A DNA stretch of 64,000 nucleotides, from positions 124,001-188,000 of the forward strand of contig JAXGGA010000491.1 in assembly GCA_038373865.1 (NCBI GenBank), written 5' to 3'. Below are positions 46,345-56,912 of the stretch, in pieces (within the stretch, counting starts at the first letter, position 1; each line of letters begins with the position of its first letter). The notes beneath the pieces were generated by a model, which saw nothing but the letters and a program-made list of their open reading frames with translations, made no database searches and had not been told where the DNA came from. The position numbers and the translations under genes were made by a program. The stretch is from Uloborus plumipes. Lineage: Eukaryota; Arthropoda; Arachnida; Araneae; Uloboridae.

Positions 46345-47229
46345 CACGGTAAAAAATGAATGCTGTTTTTACAGTATAATACAGCAAATTTTATAGTGAT
46401 AAGCTGTAAAAATTGCTAATTTTACAGTAATAAACTGTCAAGTTCAGGGCCGTAACCAGATCTTGGTTTCGGGGAGGGTTTTGCAAACCTATTTCTCGTG
46501 AAATCTATAAAGTCAATAAAATTTGATTTCATGTTCTATATTCTGTTAATGTTAATTTTTGTTTTAAGAGATGCTAAAAGAGTATTAACGTGAAAAATGT
46601 AAAGAAAAAAAAAAAAAAACTCATTCTTTTCAACGAAGAAAAAAAAATCTGGATAGATAAGTTTACTCATTTTCGCACATTCGAAAGAGCACTTTTGAAA
46701 TTTTTATCTCACGGACACTATAAAGATGTGTTTAAATATAGAGTTTGGTACTTACAATTTGAAGAATTTTGGTGTTTTTTTAGTGGTATTAAAAATTTGA
46801 AGGGAAAGGTGTACTGTTAAGAAATTATGTTCGCAATAACTACAATAAAAATAAGTACTGCAGAAAAACACTTAATTTGTGCAATTATTCAATAATGATA
46901 ACTCCATTTTTCAAATGCTGTTTCAAGGTAAATAATAAAATTAAAATGAAGTAGCAGTAGTAATTTTTTTAGTGAGAAACTATGAAAAGCATTTTTGTAA
47001 TAGATTTGAAAAATTTCGGAAGGGGTTTGAACCCTAAAAACCCACCCCTTAAATACGGCCCTGGTCAAGTTGCTAATTTTAATCTAATGAACTGTAAAAT
47101 TGCTGCTTTACAGTAATTAACTGTAAAACTGCTAATTTTGCAGCTTATTGCTGTGCATTTTACAGTTTTAAATTAGAACGTCGACTACCAGAATTATACT
47201 GTAGAAATAACAGCTCATTTTTTTCAGTG
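46345..47229. mobile_element. TA-flanked MITE with TTTACAGTA repeats, interrupted
   Basis: The left end CACGGTAAAAAATGAATGCT and the complement of the right end, CACTGAAAAAAATGAGCTGT, are clearly related, and both go on to TTTACAGTATAA or TCTACAGTATAA. TA flanks both (46343-46344, 47230-47231). The interior repeats TACAGTAATAAACTGT-type words on both sides of the hAT insert. About 250 bp without the insert. Tc1/mariner type by target. Confidence 0.75.
46445..47063. mobile_element. hAT-type MITE, CAGGGCCGTA ends, copy 1 (uninterrupted)
   Basis: The left end CAGGGCCGTAACCAGATC and the right end CTTAAATACGGCCCTG share a 10-bp TIR. The exact 8-mer GTCAAGTT flanks both sides (46437-46444, 47064-47071). 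It sits inside the TA-flanked MITE at 46345-47229. The subterminal GGTTTCGGGGAGGGTTT and GGAAGGGGTTTGAACCC are characteristic and recur in copy 2 at 54881. A 76-codon frame (46590-46820) has no domain. Confidence 0.85.
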
Positions 47230-47236
47230 TATGCAA

Positions 47237-48092
47237 TAGGGATGCGCCGATAAGCAAATTGGCCGATTACCGATTACCGATTAATCGGCTGTTGACAATC
47301 GGCAGAGCCGATTATTGACCAGGATTACTTTTTTTAATGTTACCAATTAGGGATGCACCGATTAGCAAATTGGCCGATTACCGATTACCGATTAATCGGC
47401 AGTTGATAATCGGCCGATTAATCGGTCAAGCTGATTAATGATTAAAATGGTTGTTTTCAGTACTCCCAATTTCACCATTACAGTTTTTTCTTCGTTTTTT
47501 TTACAATTCTAACTTTTGAAATAGTTCCTAATTTTTTCTTCTATTTTCCTAATTTTCCCAAAATAATTTCAAAATTATAATCAAATTTCTCTGAACTAAT
47601 TTTCATATTCTTGTCAATAATATTAACACATTGCTAATTATGTAAACAAGACATGAAAATTCAAAAAAAAAAAAAAAAAGGAGGGGAGTCTGTGTGGTGA
47701 GCAATCCAATTTTGAAGTTCTTTCAGTTTCAATTTTTCAATTATTAGTAGCTATATAATTCAAGACTTTTATTCTTTGTGAAAATTGAAGATTATCTAAA
47801 AGCAAGGAGAAAAGTATCGACGCATGAAAAATGTTGCTACATTAACTATGTGTATTTTTATTCAAAATAGGAGAATTAATGTATTAAAAACTTTACATCA
47901 ACGGTGAGGATTATTATTACTGTTAATAAAATTATTCGTCATAATTTCTTAGTAAAGGTTTACTTTAAAAATAATATTTAAAAAATATTTTCCCGCCGAT
48001 TAATCGGCCCGAGTTTGCCGATTATTAATAATCGGCAAAGAGGCCGATTATGGCCGATTAATCGGTACTGCCGATTAATCGGTGCATTCCTA
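47237..48092. mobile_element. GCCGATTAATCGG-rich element with TAGGGATGCACCGA ends
   Basis: TAGGGATGCACCGATTAGC (47348) and the complement of the right end, TAGGAATGCACCGATTAATC, are TIRs. GCCGATTAATCGGC-type palindromes crowd both ends. A second, slightly diverged left end starts at 47237 (TAGGGATGCGCCGATAAGC), so the first 111 bp look like a tandem duplication of the terminus. Outer 8-mers GTATGCAA and GTATTTAT agree at 5 of 8. hAT affiliation is an inference from the TAGGG-type ends and subterminal repeats. Confidence 0.65.
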
Positions 48093-48100
48093 GTATTTAT

Positions 48101-51100
48101 GAGGTAGTCAGTCTCAGCCGCAATTGAGAACTTCATTCAATGCTTGATCCTGCTTTCAAAGTTTGATTTCTCTGATGTGTTAAAAAGTTTCTTTCTAGCG
48201 TTTCATTACAAATTCTTTGATGTGGAGTAAAATACGTCATACAGTCAGAAATTTCTACGGAAAATATTTGCTTGGTGAAAAGTTTCGTTGCCTTTTTGAA
48301 CATATTTCATCCATTTTTCGAAAATTTATTTCTGAATACGTTTGCCGTTTGACGCAAAAAGTCAGATGCAGTTGCTGAATACATTTATCAAAATTCTATA
48401 TGTTGCGCTTCTGATGTTTAACAATCTGATTCGACAACATTCATGTTTTTCTGTTTATTTCGTAAACTTCACAGATTTGTTAGTATAAATCTTATATCCT
48501 CACCTCTACGATTGAAAGTTTTCAATGTTTTTGTGAGGTTTTATTTGACAAAAGTTTATAAATAAATTTCATCTAGTTATGCTTTTCAGGGCTCCACATT
48601 TTAATTCAAAAAAAAAAAAAAAAGATGAGGGACATGATCCTTTGTAGCACATTTATCAAATGATACATGCTTTTTCATTTAATAATTAGTATTAATATTT
48701 ATTTATTTAGTGGTAATTCTGAACATGTGTTAATACAACAATGCATTTCCTTTTCATTGTATTTATAGGGTTTCTTTATACCAACTCAAAAATATAATAA
48801 TCAGTGCGGTAGTTGAAAAGAAATATTTGGGGAAAAGCACCTCTTTTGCATAGAGTAAGTGTCATGGTTGACCGATTTTTTTAGGATAAGAAAAGGTTAG
48901 TTTAGATTACTTATCACAAATTTTTTTTATTTAATTGTTTAAAGAAGCCGGTTTAAAAGCAATTTGCATTAAACTTGCATTACTTTACAATTAGGAACCT
49001 AATGCTTTCGGCTCACGGCCTTTCCCCCCGTCCTAATTACAGCTTTAGTTATAATAGATGTTCTTTATGCAATAGGGGGTGTTTTAGAGGGTCTTTTCCT
49101 GCTGCTTGTATGTATACACGCGCGTGTGTGGCGTGAGTGGGGGAGGGGAGAGGAGAGGATTTGTAAAAATTGAGGGAGTGGGCACCCTTTGCTGTTATTG
49201 TTGTTCGGGGTATGGGTACATCTGCTGCAGCGTGAGAATGGAAAAAATATATATATTATTTATTTAAATGCTATGCAAGCACTGCTGTGTTAGTAAATAT
49301 TTTGTGACCATTATTTTATGACTCCTCAATGGTCATAAATTTCAACTTTCAGAAACCAGTATTACTATGTCAGTGTAATTGAAAATAAATGTTTCTATTT
49401 GTGAGAAATTGCTTCTGTTCCATGCTTATTGAGAAAAACTGGATTGAACAGTATCCCCCAGCGAATATAATGTGTGCTCTATGACTTTTCTTCAGTGTTG
49501 TGATTAATACAAGATAGCAAATACGACACACAGTTGCTTTATTCTTTCTTAAGACATTGATCTTTCCATCTGCCTCTTAATGATTTTTTAAGTATTTTCC
49601 TCTAAAGTTTTCTTTATCACCTACCTCAGCAACTCCTAAATGTATTGCTTCTATCGTGTTAGTTTTATAATTTGCAACATAGTATACATTATGGTGTATG
49701 AAAAAGTGATGAGGTTTACCCGTTGCGGAATCTTAATATGACTCTTTGGAATGTTTCAGTGCAGCTTTTTAAAGACAGCCTCCATGCGGTTTTGGCAAAC
49801 AGATTCCCAGAGTGGTTTTAAAATATGGTACAACACAAGGGCGGGGGGGGGGGGGGAATATGACTCTTTTAGTCAGTTATTCTTCATTTTTAGCGTATCA
49901 TGATTAATGAATAAATGATTATGAAATGGAATCATACGTGGTAGGTTTTCGTGGAGTTTCTAGCTTTTATTCTCAAAACACTGCAGTATTACTAGAAAAT
50001 CTGTAGGAAACTGGAATTCTAAAACCTTTTCTAGTAACGAAACATCTCTTTAAGTAGCGTTACTTTAGAAGAAAACTGCATAGTTATTACACTGTATAAA
50101 AATCGTTGTACCACTATAGAAAACCTCTGTAAAACTCGGACTCTATTAAATTCTCCAATAAAGATATAGCTTTTTTTTTTTGAAGTAAAATTTGAAGAAG
50201 CTGTACCGTTACCGAAATTGTTTTGGAATATAACATAATCTATCAATTAAGAACGATGTCGAACTTGCATTACCATTCAAAGCAATGAAGCGTACGTTTC
50301 CAAAACGTAATGTTAATCTCCAGTTCTCTTTCACTTCCGCTATAAATAAAACATCTCTGACATCGGCCTCTTTCCTGAAAATGCATTGCGCTTACTTCTC
50401 CAAAATTATCTTCCGATCTCAACTTCTCAATGCAAATGCTATTTCTTTTCCCCCAAGCATCTATCTATGTGTGCCGACATCCAGAAAGCGCTCAAATCGA
50501 CCGTTAGGGGGGAGGGGGGTCGTTTTCTCGCAGTGCACGTTTCTGGAAGCAAACGACAACTTCGGGAGAGATGGGTTCTCTGGTGAAAATTTGATATGAT
50601 TTCATCTTCGAATCTTTGAGCAGATTCTTGTTGACACTTCATGAGCTCCGCGTTTCATGAATTCTTTACTTTTGTAGTGAGAGTTTGCGTGTTGAATCTA
50701 AATATGAAATGGTGCTATAGATTGTGAATTGACTATGTTTTTCACCAACCGATTGCCTTTTAGAAAGTCTTTATTGTACTTGCTCTGCTCGGTTGTCCCT
50801 TTGGGTAGCACTTGGTTTTTTTTTTTATCATTACGAAGTACAGTAAAGGGTAATCGAAATTATAAAGTAAAATACCAATGACTGTTAATATTTAATTTTT
50901 AACCTAAATTCAACTGAGAAAACATAGAATTGCGCATTTTTGGCATTTTAACCTCTGCAAATAATTCAAGTTTTCCTCGATCAAGGCCGACAATTTAAAA
51001 ATCTCTTTTCTATGTCCACCACTTTAGATAATATGTTCCCTCGTTGTTTAGTACGGATACTGTTATCATACAGCAGAGTTTTCTTCGTGAACTACTAAAT

Positions 51101-51600
51101 TGCAAGAACATTTTTATTTTGGTCTAATTGTATTTCGTTTCTGAACTTTACATTTGTGTTAAAAACTTTCTTCTTTCATTTTTTTAGTTTTATTTAATAG
51201 TCATCAAATACAATTACATAATACGTATAAAAACAATATAAAACTTGCCCACTGCAGTAGATCATTATTGTCGTATTTAAAAATTTCTTTTCAAGGCACT
51301 GCAATTTAGCAGTGCAGATTAATAACTACTTTATTAAATCAGACTACTAAAAACACCAAGTATATTTTCAAATAATATTTAGTTGTCAAAACCACGGAAA
51401 GAGCCAGATGGGATAAATTTCCTTTCTTTCTAAACGTTTTAGAACCTAATGAATTTTGACGTATTCGTATGTATTTCATTGTTTTTTAATTTGTATGTTT
51501 TGAGTGTATACACTTTGCCTCTCCCCCTCCCCCGAATCTCTGAAATGATGAGTCTGTTCAAAGCACCTCAACTCTATCAACACTAACTTTTAGCAAGACG
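48101..51600. other. Spacer, nothing recognised
   Basis: AT-rich with an A run (48607-48622), a G run (49842-49856), a GAGGGGAGAGGAGAGG tract (49143-49158) and CGCGCGTGTGTGG (49119). No paired termini. Mirror-image short frames around 50285-50642 overlap on opposite strands and are not called. Confidence 0.4.
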
Positions 51601-51639
51601 CTTTAAGACTTCGATACAGCATGGGCAAAATGGTATTTT

Positions 51640-51722
51640 TATTCCCATATCCAATGCGGTACCAGTACGGTACCGGTGCTCGATGACCAAGCAGCAGTTT
51701 TGGTGAAACCCAGCATCCCTAG
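51640..51722. repeat. Fragment with GGTACCGGT palindromes and a GCATCCCTAG end
   Basis: GCGGTACCAGTACGGTACCGG followed about 50 bases later by CCAGCATCCCTAG resembles the right end (GGTGCATTCCTA) and palindromic subterminal layout of the element at 47237-48092, with a different core word. The opposite end is missing. Confidence 0.3.
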
Positions 51723-52863
51723 CCAGCAGACCAGGAATTCTCAACTGCTGATCCGGCGGACCGACATCAGTTCCTGAAAAACTTGGATCGGTCTCCAGAT
51801 TTTAGACTGTCAGCTTTAAAAGTTTTCTTTGTCCAATTTATTGGACATTTTTTTCGTTGACGCTAAGACTGCGTTATCATCAAGAATCTATAAATCTGTC
51901 TTTTAAGGTTGACAAGCCTGACGTGTGCTCACGTGTTTGTTACTTATTACGTCTCGATCCCCCTTCCCCGGGTCATGTTTTGTTGTTGTTTATGTATAAA
52001 TCTATTTTTTCCAGATGTTTATTCTTCGATAACAAGTCTTGTAATTACTTGCCTTGTAATTAAATATATCTGTAAAGAGGTAAAAATGGTTCCACTAACT
52101 TATTCAGTATTGTGTCTTATTATTTAGCAAAATGATATGGAATTAAATTTTTTGAAAAATTCAACAATATTTTCCAGTCTGCAGACAAAATAAACAAAAG
52201 AATGATAAATAATTAATTAACGAACTCTGTAGTCGGGCAAGTGAGACTCAATGGAGAAAAATGCCGTTGGCATAGAGGAGAGGTCTCAGATTCGTTGCCT
52301 CGCATAAACAAATAAAACTCTCAGAAGGTAACCGATGAGAATTAGGGCCATATTCCAGAAAGCAATTGGTAGCATTTTGTTTCGTACTGACGTCATAATT
52401 CCTCTAAAAAAGACGATCAGGTTCTGTGCGAAGACGGTTTGAGAGAGGAAATATTAGTCTAAAGCTGAATGCAACACCTTTTTTTGGAGGGGGGGGGGAG
52501 AAGGGCTAATAGATAATGTATGTGTCACATCAACCACTTCACGTCTTTATATTTCAAAGCAGAGATTGCAGCACCAGAGTTCACCCTAGAGACGCTGGAA
52601 GGGACATTAAAAAAACAGCAAAATATTATGAATCGTTAACCCACTTTTTAAATTTTAAGACTAATAAAATATATTAAATTCACCAAACGCCAGCGAGTGC
52701 ACAAACGCAAGCAATTTAATCTTTCTGTCAGTCGCCCAAACCTCATTTAATAAAATTTTTCCCGAATCACCGACTTGTATACAACTTGTGAATTTCCCAG
52801 TTTTTCACTTTCGATCCAAAAAGCTCCGTTGACATTTTTCATTTAAAGTCCGTTACATTTCTG
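51723..52863. other. Spacer, nothing recognised
   Basis: No gene or paired repeats; a G run stands at 52487-52498. Confidence 0.4.
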
Positions 52864-52865
52864 CT

Positions 52866-52900
52866 CTATATATATATATATATCCTATCCTATCCTAAAT
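52866..52900. repeat. TA microsatellite and CTATC tandem
   Basis: A run of TA dinucleotides to 52882 followed by three units of CCTAT. Confidence 0.85.
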
Positions 52901-53142
52901 ATAGCAAGGTGTAACTTTTTTCTTCCGCCGCTATCGCTTTTTAGAGGGTTGCTTCACTCCAAATTGATTTATGGACGTGAGGAATCGGAACAAAAAATGC
53001 ACGAAACAAGGTTAAAAAAGTTGGCTCCTTTTTCTTTCTACTGCATTCACTGGAATCGAAAAATCGTTTACCTCAAGCAGCGTTAACTTTTTCAATTTGT
53101 GGTCATTTCGTGTCAAAAGCACTGCACCCTGGCGTATTGAAT

Positions 53143-53144
<2 letters not shown>

Positions 53145-53223
<79 letters not shown>
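53145..53223. repeat. (AT)n microsatellite, about 79 bp, left of hairpin element
   Basis: Uninterrupted AT dinucleotides, ending directly at the left tip of the hairpin element. Together with 53878-53907 it formed one longer TA tract before that element inserted. The open frames of alternating Ile and Tyr that cross it are artefacts. Confidence 0.95.
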
Positions 53224-53226
<3 letters not shown>

Positions 53227-53874
53227 GGTGTCCACTCCAATCGTGGACCAATAGCTAATTTCTAAACCGTTAGAGATAAGCATATAGTTCATTTGGGAAA
53301 ACATCTCCAAATTATGAAAGGAATTTTGTGTCTATTCAATGTTTTTCAAAAAATCAAATTTTGAAAGAGTTACGAAATTTAAATTTTTATACAGCTCCCC
53401 AATCCTATCAATCATATTTAGTAAAACATTCTTGACACTGTAACGTTTAAAACTAAAAAAAAAAATCACTCTTCTACGACAAAAATTGACCGAGTTATGA
53501 CGTTTTGAAAAATCAAGATTTTGAAGGATTTCGCATACGGTCCCTTAAGCGATCTCTCGATGACGTCATGAAACAATGCAAAATCTTGATTTTTCAAAAC
53601 GTCATAACTCGGTCAATTTTTGTCGTAGAAGAGTGATTTTTTTTTAGTTTTAAATGTTACAGTGTCAAGAATGTTTTACTAAATATGATTGATAGGACTG
53701 GGGGGGCTGTATAAAAATTTAAATTTCGTAACTCTTTCAAAATTTGATTTTTTGAAAAACATTGAATAGACACAAAATTCCTTTCATAATTTGGAGATTT
53801 TTTCCCAAATAAACTATATGCTTATCTCTAACGGTTTAGAAATTAGCTATTGGTCCACGATTGGAGTGGACACC

Positions 53875-53877
<3 letters not shown>
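53224..53877. mobile_element. 654-bp hairpin (foldback) element in a TA microsatellite
   Basis: Left tip CAGGGTGTCCACTCCAATCG and right tip CGATTGGAGTGGACACCCTG are exact complements. The arms (53224-53523, 53579-53877) continue for about 300 bp with only a few differences. The central unpaired part (53524-53578) contains GATGACGTCATG. TA stands on each side, as the target within (TA)n. It has no coding capacity. High arm identity indicates a young insertion or ongoing arm homogenisation. Confidence 0.9.

Positions 53878-53922
<45 letters not shown>
53878..53922. repeat. (TA)n-(CA)n microsatellite
   Basis: TA dinucleotides to about 53907, then CA dinucleotides to 53922; continuous with the tract left of the hairpin element. 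Confidence 0.95.
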
Positions 53923-54872
53923 GAAGTGTATGTATGGATGTGTGTACCCGAGCACCTGGAACGTGTTCTCTCTCTCAGCTTGAAATTCAATGACTTTAAT
54001 AGGAATGGGAGAAATTGGGTTCTCGCATTGCAATGGGGGAGAGGGGGTGCTAGTGATTCCTGCCCTATGAGCTAATCTAAATTTTCAACTAATGTAAATT
54101 ATAAAATATCTTCGTAAAGGACGTAAAAGACTTTTTGCCATTTATGTTACGAACCCTTTTCTGTGACAGTCCTCCATAGTTTAATAAGGATAGAAAAATG
54201 TATAATTGCTTATATGATGCTTTTGGCGGAGGAAGAGAGTAATGTTGTATTTGAACTTACATTTTTATAAAGTATTTAAAATAGATGACAGCATAAAGAG
54301 TAATAAACGTTAAAAATAAATAGTAATGTTCAGTGAATTTATTTTTGCAGCACACTATTAAAATATTGATGTGAAAAATGTTTTGAATTCAGTCTAGTTA
54401 TAACTTCTTTGGTCTTTTGTGTTTGAAATCCGCTTATGTGCCACAATGAAATGCATTTGAATTAGCATAGTGTAACATTTGTAAGAAAGTAATAACTAAA
54501 TTATAAAATCATTAAACTGCAAAAGGATTGCATACACATGTTTCGGGGTACAAGTAGTAACGTCTGTTTATTTTTAGTGATATTCCACTCTACTATCTGA
54601 CCAGTAAATAAATAGCTGCAAAAAAATAAAAATAAATTTCCCCCTTTTTTTCGACGATACATTTGAATTTAGGTCGACGGTATACGCTTCCAGTAAAAAA
54701 ATAATGTTCTCTCCAAATTATGACATTTGTTTCAAATAAAGGTTATTTTGTAACCATATTCATGCATTTAAAATTGCTTTTTGGTTACTGTTTATTACAT
54801 TTTCGAAATCTTCCTTACTTTTTTTTTTTTTTTTGAAGATAAACTCCTTGTCTAAAAAAATAGTTTAACACT
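53923..54872. other. Spacer, nothing recognised
   Basis: AT-rich; a T run of 16 bases stands near 54819-54834. Confidence 0.5.
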
Positions 54873-54880
54873 GTTAGAAT

Positions 54881-55741
54881 CAGGGCCGTAACCAGACTTT
54901 TGTTTTGGGGAGGGTTTTACCAAACATTTTTCTTGAAATCTATATGATCAATGAAATTTGATTGTGCGTATTCTATATTCTATTGCCATTTCTTTTTTCA
55001 ATAAGAGCTTTAAAATAAGGAATGTAAAAAGAAAAAAGTGAAATGACGTATATTTTTAATGCAGGAAAAATCTAATGTGTAGGAAAAATCGAATGTGTAC
55101 TCTGCATAACTTCGGCTCTGTTAAATATTCAACGTCTTTTAATCACTCAAAATGATAGTTGCTTTTACTCATGTGAGCGCTTTTGAAGTATTTAATTATT
55201 CCGAAATTTCTATTTTATGACACTTATAAAATACAGTCGAGCCCGCTTACTAGAATATCACTTAAACGAATATCCCGCTTAATGTAATACGTTTTCAATG
55301 TACCAAACCATTGAAATGCATTATTTTCATCCCGGATAATAAAATAAAATGGAATATCCCGCTTATTAGAATATTTTTTGTGGCAAAATGGCTATTCCAT
55401 TAAGCTATTCCATTAAGCGGGTTCGACTGTATGTTTACTATAGAGTTTGGCACTTTTAAATTTGGTGTTCGTGGTAGCCGTATTTAAAATTCGAAGGCAA
55501 ACGCTGCATTGTTTTTGAAGACTACAATGAAAATAAATACTGCGGATAAGACACTTAATTTGTATAACCATACGAAATTAAATCATTTATAAAATGAAGT
55601 TGAAAAATAAATAGGAAAATAAAAAATAAAATAGTAATAATTTGGTTCAGCAATAAAGTATAAAAAGCATTTGTTGGAATGATTTTCAATAATTTCGGAG
55701 GGGGTTTAAACCCTAAAAACCGCCCCTTAAATACGGCCCTG
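54881..55741. mobile_element. hAT-type MITE, CAGGGCCGTA ends, copy 2 (interrupted)
   Basis: The ends CAGGGCCGTAACCAGACT and CTTAAATACGGCCCTG and the interior order match copy 1 at 46445-47063. Flanking 8-mers GTTAGAAT and ATTCGAAT agree at 6 of 8, an aged duplication. A pogo-like MITE interrupts it at 55234-55429; at the same place copy 1 is continuous. Same orientation as copy 1. Confidence 0.85.
55234..55429. mobile_element. pogo-like MITE nested in the hAT-type MITE
   Basis: CAGTCGAGCCCGCTTA on the left pairs with TAAGCGGGTTCGACTG on the right (one mismatch), with TA on both sides (55232-55233, 55430-55431). GAATATCCCGCTTA-type words repeat inside. At 196 bp it is a minimal element. The start CAGTCGARCC is typical of pogo/Tigger termini. 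Confidence 0.85.
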
Positions 55742-56910
55742 ATTCGAATATAACAATATCAAAAACGGGGAAATGGAATGTTTGTTACTGTGGGAGAAAT
55801 TTTCGATTTTCAAACAAAATCAAAATCGCGGAAGCGAGAGAAGGCGGTTTGTTGCTTCACTTTTATCTGGTCACTGACCTTAATTTTGAGTAGCGAAAGT
55901 GTTTAAATTATTCCACTTCTCACGGAATTCTTTTGCAATGATTTTGTAAACCTGCCGCATCAATTGTGTCATTTCTTAATTCAAACCAGGGTATTGACGT
56001 GCAACGGGGAAAATCCCATTGTTTTTTTTTTTCTCATTTCCTTTGATCGCTTTTGAGTTGTGTTTGTAAAAGTAAGTAATTTAAGCAGATAAATAAAACT
56101 CAAACTGTTGAAACTGTGTAACTTCTATTTCGACTCACAGTCTACGAATTAGATCATGTTTTGTTATTTGTTTGAACAAATTAGTTCTCCTCAAAAGAAA
56201 TTTCATTACATCTCAATTGAAAGTAGAATACTTGTAAAAATTAGCGTTTGGACTTGGGAGTCTTGATCGTGGTTAAAAATGTTACCCTCCTCGAATGTTA
56301 ATTGTCTATCAGGGTTAAAACAATTATATATTTCCGAGGTGGGGAAAATATTAGTCCCGCAGTGGCCGCCGCTTATATGAATCATGTTTGATTCAATTAA
56401 CTACTGATTCAATTAATCAGCCCTCACTGTAAATGAATTTTTTTTAAGCAAACACTGTCTACAAAATGGTATCAATAGTAACATACATGATAATGTAGTA
56501 GAACGTCAAAAATCCTCAAATTTCAATCCTCTCTCAGCCGAAAATCTGTGATTTTTTAAAGTGAGTTTAACGGTCAGTTTTCCTTACAGAAATTAATAGA
56601 ACTAACCCTGCATGAAGTCTGGGCTTTTTTCTGGAGTTCATTATTATTATTATTATTGCTCGTTATTGTTATTAAAGACCATTTCTTAGCTTGCTTTGTC
56701 ATAATGTTCACATTTTACTTCCACTTTTAACGTGTTGCTAAAAACAGTAAAATAATAGTGAAGTAATTACTTCCGCTTTTTAATTGTTGTCGAAAACAAT
56801 GAAAATTTTCAGTAATAATGAAACTATTGTTAATAAATTTAAAAAACTAATTTGGGTACTAAATTTAAGCAGGCATTTGTTTAAATTTTGGGTATTTTAA
56901 ACATTTAGAA
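55742..56910. other. Spacer with a possible pogo-type fragment
   Basis: CAGTGGCCGCCGCTTATATG (56360) and CAGCCCTCACTG before TA (56418-56429) could be ends of a tiny pogo-like element, but the left side lacks a TA and the pairing is weak. A TTA microsatellite lies at 56639-56657. Confidence 0.35.
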
Positions 56911-56912
56911 TA

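Noticed and set aside
50285..50642. Gene suggested by three overlapping frames of 66-104 codons
   Set aside because: They overlap on both strands in a GC-richer patch with a G run; none shows a domain.
53012..54075. Open frames of alternating Ile-Tyr and mirror-image frames around 53.1-54.0 kb
   Set aside because: They are translations of TA microsatellites and of the two arms of the hairpin element.
56360..56429. Tiny pogo-like MITE
   Set aside because: Ends pair poorly and the left side lacks the TA target.
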